Origin: an uncultured Eubacteriales bacterium
GTDB taxonomy: Bacteria; Bacillota; Clostridia; Oscillospirales; CAG-272
Assembly (NCBI GenBank): GCA_949286815.1
Contig: CASEEB010000342.1
Location: forward strand, 1-5,085
Reading direction: 5' to 3'
DNA length: 5,085 bases
Below the pieces are notes generated by a model, which did no database searches, had not been told where the DNA came from, and worked only from the letters and a program-made list of their open reading frames with translations. The position numbers and the translations under genes were made by a program. Positions 1 through 4,665 of the stretch are shown one piece after another. How positions within the stretch are numbered: the first letter of the stretch is position 1; each line of letters starts with the position of its first letter.

Positions 1-74
1 CCGTCGGACGGAAGGTGTGACGCGTATCCGGTTATATCTACCATGCAGCTGCCGGGTCCAATTATTTTTGCCAT
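1..74 (-). CDS. PfkB-family carbohydrate kinase, N-terminal fragment
   Basis: Only the first 24 codons lie in the window; the gene continues past base 1. The translation opens MAKIIGPGSCMVDITGYASH, then LPSD. The hydrophobic beta strand running into a G-S-x-x-x-D motif (Gly8-Ser9, Asp13) is how ribokinase/PfkB sugar kinases begin, and the Asp of this motif contacts the sugar in that family. The start is well supported: GAGGT at 81-85 lies six bases ahead of the ATG at 72-74. The gene follows deoC on the same strand after a 221-base spacer, so a pentose or deoxyribose substrate is plausible, but specificity cannot be read from so short a piece. A GC-rich hairpin sits directly upstream of the ribosome binding site (89-103). 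PfkB membership is moderately sure; the substrate is unknown. Confidence 0.62.
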   Translation of the reverse strand, partial: MAKIIGPGSCMVDITGYASHLPSD

Positions 75-295
75 GTTAATACCTCATTGCCGCCAAAGGC
101 GGCTTATAAAAAATTTTTTTCTTTTTACATTTTGATAATGTGGAATATTGCTTTCACGCTGCTTTTATTTCACATAAATAAATTTATATCACTGCGGGGG
201 AGAAAAAACCGCATTATATGTAGTTCAATGTTTTGTCATCCGTCAATTTTTTCGTATGTTGAGCGAGAAAATTATTTTTTGTTACCGTCTGTCTG
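75..295. other. AT-rich spacer between deoC and the kinase gene
   Basis: This spacer holds no credible gene. No strong intrinsic terminator follows the deoC stop. On the minus strand a perfect TATAAT lies at 213-218. The nearest -35-like hexamers are ATGACA (234-239, spacing 15) and TTGACG (241-246, spacing 22), neither at the ideal 17. A kinase promoter with a leader of roughly 130 bases is therefore possible but weak. The AT-rich run at 104-126 and the hairpin at 89-103 are the other visible structures. Confidence 0.35.
89..103 (-). promoter_or_regulatory. Hairpin just upstream of the kinase ribosome binding site
   Basis: GCCGCC-TTT-GGCGGC (minus strand) is a perfect 6-bp all-GC stem with a three-base loop. 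It ends three bases before the GAGGT ribosome binding site of the PfkB-type kinase. On the minus strand it is not followed by a T-run, so it is not a terminator for deoC. On the plus strand it is followed by an AT-rich stretch, but no plus-strand gene ends here. It may stabilise the mRNA 5' region or affect translation; that role is inferred. Confidence 0.4.
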
Positions 296-946
296 TTAGC
301 TTTCCCTGATTATAGCTACGCCGGACGACGTTCCCAGCCTGTCCGCGCCGGCTTCAATCATGGTGACGGCGTCGCTGTATGTCTTGATTCCGCCGGACGC
401 TTTCACAAGCACACCTCCGGATACGCTTTGTTTCATCAGCTTAACGGCATGGGCGGTGGCTTTTCCGTCGGAAAAACCGGTGCAGGTCTTGACGAACTTT
501 GCGCCCGCATCACAGGATATCTTTACGGCTTTTACTATCTCGTCATCGGTAAGCAGACCGGTTTCAAGTATGACTTTTACGATTCTGTCCCCGGCAGCCC
601 CGACGACAGACGAGATTTCTTTCTGTATAAGCTCATATTTTTGATCCTTCAGCCATCCTACATTTATTACCATGTCGAACTCGTCGCACCCGTCTTCTTT
701 GGCTTTTAAGGTCTCCGCCATCTTAATGTCGGAGGAATTTTTCCCCAGAGGAAAGCCTATGACAGTACACACCGCGACGTCACTGCCGGTCAAAAGCTTT
801 TTTGCCAGCGGAACATCGCACGGATTTACACAGACCGAGGCAAAGTGATACTCCGCCGCCTCGGAACAGAGTTTTATTATATCTTTGTCCTGAGAGAAAG
901 GCTTAAGACAGGTGTGGTCTATGTATTTGCAGAGTTCTCTCATCAT
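296..946 (-). CDS. deoC: Deoxyribose-phosphate aldolase
   Basis: DeoC is the cytosolic class I aldolase that splits 2-deoxyribose 5-phosphate into acetaldehyde and glyceraldehyde 3-phosphate, the last step of deoxynucleoside breakdown. At 216 residues it is a normal length for the short bacterial form. The TIM-barrel landmarks are all present: IDHTCLKP (residues 9-16), DMVINVG with the conserved Asp91, KVILETG (124-130), FVKTCTGF carrying the predicted Schiff-base Lys153, VKASGGIKT with the second active-site Lys182, and the phosphate-binding GTSSG (205-209). Two ATGs stand in tandem (944-946 and 941-943). AAAGGA upstream suits either one, so the true start may be one codon later. The first ATG overlaps the murQ stop in an ATGA arrangement, so the two genes are probably translationally coupled. 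The family usually has TSTGF where this protein has TCTGF, a conservative change. Confidence 0.95.
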   Translation of the reverse strand: MMRELCKYIDHTCLKPFSQDKDIIKLCSEAAEYHFASVCVNPCDVPLAKKLLTGSDVAVCTVIGFPLGKNSSDIKMAETLKAKEDGCDEFDMVINVGWLKDQKYELIQKEISSVVGAAGDRIVKVILETGLLTDDEIVKAVKISCDAGAKFVKTCTGFSDGKATAHAVKLMKQSVSGGVLVKASGGIKTYSDAVTMIEAGADRLGTSSGVAIIRES

Positions 947-1797
947 TCGGTTCCTTTCTCAAGCGCGTCAAGCGCTTTTGGTATATCCCCGTATTTGTCA
1001 ATCAGTGCCGCGGCGGTCTCTTCGTCACATTTTCCGAGTTCCTTTACAATGCCGATACATCTCATTCTCAGCTTGGCGTTTGAAGGCTTTACGTTTATCA
1101 TCAGGTTTTCGCGGACCTTTCCCGTTTTGATCATGGCTCCGGTCGAGAGCATGTTCAGGACAAGCTTCTGCGCCGTACCCGCCTTGAGTCTTGACGAGCC
1201 GGTTATGACCTCGGGTCCTACATAAGGTGTTATTGTAATGTCGCATATATCGTGCATCCGGCTGCCCGGATTGCAGCTTATTCCTATCGGTATCGCGCCG
1301 AGTTCTTTTGCTTTTTTCAGGGCGCCGATAACATAGGGAGCGCCTCCGGAAGCCGACAGGCCGACCACCACGTCGCCTTTCCGCACTTTGTCGTGAATAA
1401 GGTCAAGCGCGCCCTGCTCCTCGTTGTCCTCCTCGCCCTCTCCGGCGCGGAACATTGCGCTCTGACCTCCGGCGATGATTGCTCTTACGGTTCTTGGGTC
1501 GGTGCCGAAGGTAGGCGGACATTCCGAGGCGTCCACGATTCCGAGCCTGCCCGACGTTCCCGCGCCGACGTATATCAGATGTCCACCGGCACTGAGGCTT
1601 TCGGCGATTACGTCAACCGCTCTTGATATTTCGTCAAGTTGGGAGTCTACCGCGTCGTATACCACACGGCTTTCATCGTTCATAAGCTTCATCATTTCAT
1701 AAGTCGTAAGCTTGTCAATATTCGTCGTCCGGGGATTGCGCTGTTCGGTTTTAAGGGAATTGTAATCATTTCTCACGTTTATATATTTTTTATCCAT
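943..1797 (-). CDS. murQ: N-acetylmuramic acid 6-phosphate etherase
   Basis: MurQ is a cytosolic SIS-domain enzyme that cleaves the D-lactyl ether of MurNAc-6-phosphate, giving GlcNAc-6-phosphate and D-lactate during cell-wall sugar recycling. Numbered from the chosen start (284 residues), it shows the N-terminal TEQRNP (17-22), GAGTSGRLG (78-86), SECPPT with catalytic Glu92, EGEED with the second catalytic acid at about Glu123, GLSASGGAPYVIGAL (146-160), GISCNPGS (172-179) and the etherase signature beginning GSSRLKAGTAQK (200-211). A longer frame begins at 1818, but that ATG has no ribosome binding site, whereas AAAGG lies nine bases before the ATG at 1795-1797. The C-terminus is short: one helical unit follows SNAKLRMR and the protein then ends, where E. 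coli MurQ (298 residues) carries a second unit. Its stop overlaps deoC. No MurNAc transporter gene is visible in the window. Confidence 0.95.
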   Translation of the reverse strand: MDKKYINVRNDYNSLKTEQRNPRTTNIDKLTTYEMMKLMNDESRVVYDAVDSQLDEISRAVDVIAESLSAGGHLIYVGAGTSGRLGIVDASECPPTFGTDPRTVRAIIAGGQSAMFRAGEGEEDNEEQGALDLIHDKVRKGDVVVGLSASGGAPYVIGALKKAKELGAIPIGISCNPGSRMHDICDITITPYVGPEVITGSSRLKAGTAQKLVLNMLSTGAMIKTGKVRENLMINVKPSNAKLRMRCIGIVKELGKCDEETAAALIDKYGDIPKALDALEKGTE

Positions 1798-1847
1798 GCA
1801 AAATCGCCTTTCGTTCATTAAATTGTTCGGAAAGATATAAGCAAAGC

Positions 1848-1884
1848 TATACCAAATATTTTTGCCGGGGTATAGGTTTATACC
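1848..1884. promoter_or_regulatory. Operator-like inverted repeats upstream of murQ
   Basis: The 106-base gap between the Nudix gene and murQ contains a perfect inverted repeat, GGTATA (1869-1874), GGTT, TATACC (1879-1884). A further TATACC lies at 1848-1853. The left copy and the inverted copy are offset by 21 bases and the two arms by 10, so all three fall roughly on one face of the helix. On the minus strand the palindrome contains TATAAA (1877-1882), with TTGCTC at 1898-1903 fifteen bases upstream, a weak promoter that a bound repressor would cover. Regulation of murQ-deoC by this site is inference. As RNA the arms could also form a small 6-bp hairpin. Confidence 0.35.
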
Positions 1885-1903
1885 GCCTCTGAAATCGGAG
1901 CAA

Positions 1904-2455
1904 TCAGACCTGCGCTTTTAGAATTTCATTTGCCCTGAGTACGGCTATCTGGGTTTTCGCGTCGGGTATCAGTCCTTCGTTTATCATTTTCAACAGCCGG
2001 GATATTGGGATTATTCTGGTTTCGATAAATTCATCGTCATCCGGGTGCTTGTCTCCGAAATGAAGACCCCGCGCCATGTATATGTGGATGATTTCGTCCG
2101 ATATGGCGGGAGACGGATATATTTTCCCGAGATAGATAAGCTTATCGCATTCCGCGCCGGTCTCCTCCTCAAGTTCCCTGAGCGCCGCCGATTTATGGTC
2201 TATGTCCTTTGATTCAAGCTTTCCCGCGGGGATTTCCAGGGTTATTTCATTATGAGGGTAGCGATACTGTTCAACGCACACAACTTCGCCGTTGTCGGTC
2301 ACGGGTATCACGCAGACTCCTCCGTTGTGTCGGCAATATTCGCGCGACGCCTCACTGCCGTCCGGCAAAGTTACACTGTCACAGTATAAATGAAGGATTT
2401 TGCCGTCGTAAATGAGACGCGTCTCTTTGGTTTTTTCTGTCAGGTTTTCGTTCAT
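1904..2455 (-). CDS. Nudix hydrolase, ADP-ribose pyrophosphatase type
   Basis: This 183-residue protein has the length and order of bacterial ADP-ribose pyrophosphatases, which hydrolyse ADP-ribose to AMP and ribose 5-phosphate in the cytosol. Visible features are an N-terminal strand region with VEQYRYP (61-67), EIPAGKLES leading into the Nudix box (78-101), metal-binding RELEEETG (93-100; Glu94, Glu97, Glu98), and YPSPAISDE (113-121). The last matches the family's Y-x-SPG-x-SDE element, and its Pro116 lies 16 residues after the box, a position linked to ADP-ribose preference. The box is one residue longer than GX5EX7REUXEEXGU, and Asp stands about where the first Glu belongs. GGAG lies ten bases before the ATG, and a good promoter is at 2493-2521. 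It may head a transcript into murQ-deoC. Substrate assignment is by family resemblance. Confidence 0.85.
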   Translation of the reverse strand: MNENLTEKTKETRLIYDGKILHLYCDSVTLPDGSEASREYCRHNGGVCVIPVTDNGEVVCVEQYRYPHNEITLEIPAGKLESKDIDHKSAALRELEEETGAECDKLIYLGKIYPSPAISDEIIHIYMARGLHFGDKHPDDDEFIETRIIPISRLLKMINEGLIPDAKTQIAVLRANEILKAQV

Positions 2456-2492
2456 TTATGAATTTCTCCGGTTCATTGAAATATACAAATAT

Positions 2493-2521
2493 ATTATAAA
2501 ACTTTTTTTCCGTTTTGTAAA
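2493..2521 (-). promoter_or_regulatory. Sigma-A promoter for the Nudix-murQ-deoC direction
   Basis: On the minus strand, TTTACA (2516-2521, five of six consensus bases) is followed after exactly 17 bases by a perfect TATAAT (2493-2498). Transcription should begin near 2486, leaving a leader of about 30 bases before the Nudix start codon. Its -35 box stands only eight bases from that of the plus-strand promoter at 2530-2558, so the two may compete or be co-regulated. Confidence 0.75.
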
Positions 2522-2529
2522 GTACATTA

Positions 2530-2558
2530 TTGCTTATATTTTGATTTTGTGGTAAAAT
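2530..2558 (+). promoter_or_regulatory. Extended -10 promoter for the putative 6S RNA
   Basis: TTGCTT (2530-2535), a 17-base spacer and TAAAAT (2553-2558) form a good sigma-A promoter. The spacer ends in TGG, giving a TGn extended -10 element. The predicted start is near 2565, which coincides with the 5' base of the structured RNA described below. It is the only convincing plus-strand promoter upstream of tcdA, so tcdA may depend on readthrough from here. Confidence 0.7.
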
Positions 2559-2564
2559 GAGTAC

Positions 2565-2714
2565 AGCGTAAATTGATCGGGTAATACTGTTCCGTCGGAT
2601 GTATCGGATTTGACCGCATATCAAGCGCGTGACGGTCTGCGGGGACACATGCCCGATAAGTCTGTTCGGGTTGAATTATAACTAAATTAAAATGTTATGC
2701 CGCTTGATTTTTTT
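2565..2714 (+). ncRNA. ssrS: Putative 6S RNA
   Basis: 6S RNA folds like an open promoter and binds the housekeeping RNA polymerase. The interval runs from the predicted transcription start to a run of seven T's (2708-2714). Hand folding gives a rod. CAGCGTAAATT (2564-2574) pairs with 2691-2706 with small bulges. A large unpaired bubble follows (about 2575-2590 against 2671-2690), then TCCG (2591-2594) with CGGG (2667-2670), TATCGG (2602-2607) with CCGATA (2653-2658), and a tip hairpin GACCG (2612-2616) with CGGTC (2633-2637). Closing stem, central bubble and apical arm are the 6S architecture, and the closing stem directly before the T-run can act as terminator. In B. subtilis, 6S-1 RNA (bsrA) lies beside yrvM, the tcdA orthologue, as here. 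At about 150 bases it is shorter than the usual 180-200. A tcdA leader is the main alternative. Confidence 0.6.
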
Positions 2715-2835
2715 CGGTGGGGAGATACAATCTCCCGCTGAAAACATTGAATGACGGGCTTAGCCCCTTGTTGAAAACCGTACGGAATAAGGTATTTGAT
2801 CTGAAAAACCGAAACGCGAAAGAAAGGTGATTTTT
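2715..2835 (+). promoter_or_regulatory. Structured spacer between the putative 6S RNA and tcdA
   Basis: No gene is present. GGGAGAT-ACA-ATCTCCC (2720-2736) is a perfect 7-bp hairpin, extended by CGG (2715-2717) with CTG (2738-2740). GGGC-TTA-GCCC (2756-2766) is a second small hairpin. CGGT (2715-2718) could alternatively pair with ACCG (2777-2780), closing a two-hairpin element. Neither hairpin is followed by a T-run, so they are not obvious terminators. A weak TTGAAA (2772-2777 region) with TATTTG is the best local promoter for tcdA and is not convincing. It could be a processed 3' flank, a tcdA leader or a repeat copy. Confidence 0.3.
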
Positions 2836-3540
2836 ATGTCTGTAAAAGAAGAACTTTCACGGCAGGCGCTGATATTGGGCGAGGAAAACACACGGAAACT
2901 GTCGGCTAAACGAGTATTGATATTCGGAGTCGGAGGAGTCGGGGGATTTCTTTGCGAGGCTGTTGCGCGCGCGGGAATAGGACATATAGACATTGTCGAT
3001 AAGGATATTGTCTGCGCTTCGGATATGAACAGGCAGATAACAGCCCTGCATTCAAGTCTTGGCAGAGACAAGGTGGAGGTCATGAAACAGAGAATACTAG
3101 ACATAAATCCCGACTGCGTCGTGGGGGCATATAAAAAGTTTTATCTGCCGGAGAATGCCGACGACTTTGATTTTACTAAATATGATTATATCGCGGACGC
3201 CACCGATAATGTCACCGCGAAGACAGAGATAGCCTGCAGGGCATATACGGCGCGCATTCCTGTGATATCGGCGATGGGAGCCGGAAATAAGACAGACCCT
3301 TGCGGGTTTGAGGTCGCGGATATTTATTCTACTGAGGTTTGTCCGCTTTCAAAAATAATGCGAAAGGAACTTAAGCGCAGGGGAGTTTTATCTTTGCGGG
3401 TGGTATATTCAAAAGAGATACCCGTAAAAACTCACGAAAAAACAGCCGTCGGCAAAAACATTGTGGGCAGTCTTTCGTTTGTCCCGTCGGTTATGGGACT
3501 TATTATGGCGGGTGAAATAATAAAGGACTTGGTTAAATGA
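2836..3540 (+). CDS. tcdA: tRNA threonylcarbamoyladenosine dehydratase
   Basis: TcdA (YgdL/CsdL; YrvM in Bacillus) is an E1-like enzyme that uses ATP to cyclise t6A37 in ANN-decoding tRNAs to ct6A. The 234-residue protein shows a nucleotide-binding GVGGVGG (31-37), Asp55 in DIVDKD for the ribose, the MNRQ motif (64-67) with its conserved Arg, GRDKVEVM (76-83) with a conserved Lys, DATDNV (121-126), SAMGAGNKTDP (145-155), and a C-terminal GSLSFVPSVMG (211-221) that matches the family's glycine/phenylalanine-rich end. A GTG three codons upstream lies inside the ribosome binding site, so ATG 2836 is chosen: AAAGGTG ends six bases before it. It is somewhat shorter than E. coli TcdA (268). It stands alone between the putative 6S RNA and the yceD promoter. 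No clear terminator follows; the AT-rich 3541-3592 shows only weak pairing. Confidence 0.92.
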   Translation: MSVKEELSRQALILGEENTRKLSAKRVLIFGVGGVGGFLCEAVARAGIGHIDIVDKDIVCASDMNRQITALHSSLGRDKVEVMKQRILDINPDCVVGAYKKFYLPENADDFDFTKYDYIADATDNVTAKTEIACRAYTARIPVISAMGAGNKTDPCGFEVADIYSTEVCPLSKIMRKELKRRGVLSLRVVYSKEIPVKTHEKTAVGKNIVGSLSFVPSVMGLIMAGEIIKDLVK

Positions 3541-3592
3541 CGCGGCAAATGTAAATTTTTTTGCAAAAATTATATTTTAGGCGCAAAAAGAC

Positions 3593-3621
3593 TTGACAAA
3601 ATAAAAAACATCATATATAAT
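3593..3621 (+). promoter_or_regulatory. Perfect-consensus sigma-A promoter for yceD-rpmF
   Basis: TTGACA (3593-3598), exactly 17 bases of A-rich spacer and TATAAT (3616-3621) match the housekeeping consensus at all twelve positions. Transcription should start near 3628, leaving a leader of about 39 bases before the yceD GTG codon. A promoter this strong fits a ribosomal-protein operon. Confidence 0.9.
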
Positions 3622-3666
3622 AAATAAAGTCGTGTTTTTGCTGTACAAAAGAGGGGGTGGGCAAGA

Positions 3667-4185
3667 GTGATACTTGATATAAGTCCCGTCCTTAAGGGCG
3701 AAGTAAGGCGGCAGGCATTTGAGTATACGGTCGCGCCCATACCGATGAGAGGAATTGAATTTTGCGATAACGCTCAGGTCACGGGGGAGATTACCGATGA
3801 CGCGGGGTATATGAGGCTTCACGCGCGTGTGCATGTTGATTACAATTCGCATTGCGACAGATGTCTTGAGCCTGTAAGCGGGAGTTTTGATCTGGATTTT
3901 GACAGAACAGTGGCTGCCGAAGGGGTATTGACTGAGGAACAGATAGAAGAAAATGTCGATGAATTTGTGATAGTCGATAAGGGAATGCTTGATATCGACG
4001 AACAGATAGCCGAGGCTCTTCTGCTTGAGTTTCCGAAAAAAATACTCTGCGATGAAAGCTGTCCGGGACTATGTCCGAAATGCGGTAAAAATCTCAAATA
4101 CGGTAAATGTTCATGTCCCGAAAAAGAGCAGGACCCAAGGCTGGCGGTCTTGGCGCAGCTGCTTGACAAAAAGGATGAACAGTAA
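3667..4185 (+). CDS. yceD: YceD/DUF177 family protein
   Basis: This 172-residue protein is a YceD (DUF177) family member, whose gene very commonly precedes rpmF. Bacterial and plant family members are linked to ribosomal RNA (23S) accumulation or processing, but the exact biochemical role is not settled. The hallmarks are CDRCLEPV (63-70), an acidic middle segment (about 85-112, TEEQIEENVDEF), LCDESCPGLCPKCG (127-140) and the terminal DPRLAVLAQLL (156-166). Cysteines 63, 66, 128, 132, 136, 139, 148 and 150 look suited to metal binding. The start is GTG: GAGGGGGTGG (3651-3660) is an unusually G-rich ribosome binding site ending six bases before it, and no better start lies nearby. It is cotranscribed with rpmF, 110 bases downstream, from the promoter at 3593-3621. 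Confidence 0.9.
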   Translation: MILDISPVLKGEVRRQAFEYTVAPIPMRGIEFCDNAQVTGEITDDAGYMRLHARVHVDYNSHCDRCLEPVSGSFDLDFDRTVAAEGVLTEEQIEENVDEFVIVDKGMLDIDEQIAEALLLEFPKKILCDESCPGLCPKCGKNLKYGKCSCPEKEQDPRLAVLAQLLDKKDEQ

Positions 4186-4206
4186 CATAAGTACAGTTGA
4201 AAACCG

Positions 4207-4223
4207 CATCCGTTTTTCGGATG
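4207..4223 (+). promoter_or_regulatory. Hairpin between yceD and rpmF
   Basis: CATCCG-TTTTT-CGGATG forms a 6-bp stem with a five-base loop 21 bases after the yceD stop. It is followed by TACCTTTTAAG, a poor T-tract, so at most it is a partial attenuator. It could also be an mRNA processing or stabilising element that sets the yceD to rpmF ratio. Role inferred. Confidence 0.35.
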
Positions 4224-4250
4224 TACCTTTTAAGTAACAATATATTATCT

Positions 4251-4279
4251 GACGATGACTGAATTTTTACATCATTGTC
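4251..4279 (+). promoter_or_regulatory. Hairpin upstream of the rpmF ribosome binding site
   Basis: GACGATGA (4251-4258) pairs with TCATTGTC (4272-4279) over eight positions including one G-T, enclosing a 13-base AT-rich loop. It ends two bases before the rpmF AAGGAGG (4282-4288). It leaves the binding site open and could tune L32 translation; this is a hand-drawn fold. Confidence 0.3.
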
Positions 4280-4295
4280 TTAAGGAGGTTTTAAT

Positions 4296-4490
4296 ATGGC
4301 AGTACCGAAGAAAAAGGTTTCCAAAGCGCGCAGAGACAAGAGAAGATCAAACAACAGCAAGCTTACACCCGTCGGAGTTGTAAAATGCTCCAATCCCGCT
4401 TGCAATGAGATGATAAAGCCGCATTGCGTATGCAAGGTGTGCGGTTTCTACGGCGGTAAGAAGGTTCTCAATATAAAAGAAAAAGCGTGA
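4296..4490 (+). CDS. rpmF: Ribosomal protein L32 (bL32)
   Basis: bL32 is a small protein of the 50S subunit. The 64-residue product begins MAVPKKKVSKARRDKRRS, the diagnostic basic N-terminus, and ends in the usual zinc-ribbon region and a short tail (GFYGGKKVLNIKEKA, 50-64). Cysteines lie at 31, 36, 44, 46 and 49. The second knuckle is a normal CX2C (46-49), but the first is CSNPAC (31-36), a CX4C instead of the usual CX2C, so this is a cysteine-containing (zinc-type) L32 with a two-residue insertion. AAGGAGG lies seven bases before the ATG, an ideal spacing. The gene is second in the yceD-rpmF operon and is followed 26 bases later by an intrinsic terminator. plsX, a frequent next gene in other bacteria, is not present here. 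Confidence 0.96.
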   Translation: MAVPKKKVSKARRDKRRSNNSKLTPVGVVKCSNPACNEMIKPHCVCKVCGFYGGKKVLNIKEKA

Positions 4491-4516
4491 CGCGCCGAAA
4501 CCGAATACAACCGGAC

Positions 4517-4564
4517 AAAGGATTTCCTGTCTGTCTCCTCTGGGGAAGGCGGGAATCCTTTTTT
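4517..4564 (+). terminator. Intrinsic terminator of the yceD-rpmF operon
   Basis: AAAGGATTTCC (4517-4527) pairs with GGGAATCCTTT (4551-4561) over eleven positions with a single G-T pair. The T-run spans 4559-4564. The 23-base loop contains a further small stem, CTCC-TCT-GGGG (about 4535-4545). The position 26 bases after the rpmF stop fits the end of that operon and separates it from the lipoprotein gene. Confidence 0.8.
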
Positions 4565-4593
4565 AATACGCCGGAATATTTATTGCCTAAAGC

Positions 4594-4624
4594 AAAATTG
4601 TTTCGCATACGAAACCGAAATTTT
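4594..4624. promoter_or_regulatory. Extended palindrome upstream of the lipoprotein gene
   Basis: GTTTCG (4600-4605), CATA, CGAAAC (4610-4615) is a perfect inverted repeat. AAAATT (4594-4599) and AATTTT (4619-4624) lengthen it to 12 pairs with a three-base bulge. TTGCCT at 4583-4588 with CATACG at 4606-4611 (17-base spacing) is the only promoter-like pair in the gap and is weak at -10. If used, the palindrome would overlap its -10 box as an operator would. Alternatively it is an RNA stem-loop in the leader. Confidence 0.35.
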
Positions 4625-4638
4625 CACTTCTGTTTGAA

Positions 4639-4652
4639 CTGCCCGAAGGCAG
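4639..4652 (+). promoter_or_regulatory. Small hairpin before the lipoprotein ribosome binding site
   Basis: CTGCC-CGAA-GGCAG is a 5-bp stem with a four-base loop. It ends three bases before the ATGGGGG ribosome binding region (4654-4660) of the lipoprotein gene. No T-run follows, so it is not a terminator. It may help keep the binding site accessible. Confidence 0.3.
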
Positions 4653-4665
4653 CATGGGGGTTATT

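Noticed and set aside
87..299. Plus-strand 70-residue open frame between the kinase and deoC
   Set aside because: It begins at a TTG inside the hairpin with no ribosome binding site, is AT-driven in composition and matches no family I recognise.
845..1702. Several long plus-strand frames opposite deoC and murQ (60-126 codons)
   Set aside because: They are antisense shadows of two well-identified enzymes and lack ribosome binding sites.
1798..1818. Seven-residue N-terminal extension of MurQ from the ATG at 1816-1818
   Set aside because: No ribosome binding site precedes it, while the internal ATG at 1795-1797 has AAAGG at good spacing.
2379..2648. Minus-strand 89-residue frame upstream of and overlapping the Nudix gene
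   Set aside because: It crosses both promoters and the putative 6S RNA, has no ribosome binding site and its sequence resembles no protein.
2565..2714. tmRNA, RNase P RNA, SRP RNA or a known riboswitch as the identity of the structured RNA
   Set aside because: I could not find the conserved landmarks of those classes (for example the GAGGAAAGTCC-type core of RNase P or the GGAAGG-type SRP loop), whereas a rod with a central bubble fits 6S better.
3541..3592. Terminator after tcdA
   Set aside because: GCAAA/TTTGC and T-rich pairings exist but are weak, and no GC-rich stem followed by a T-run is visible.
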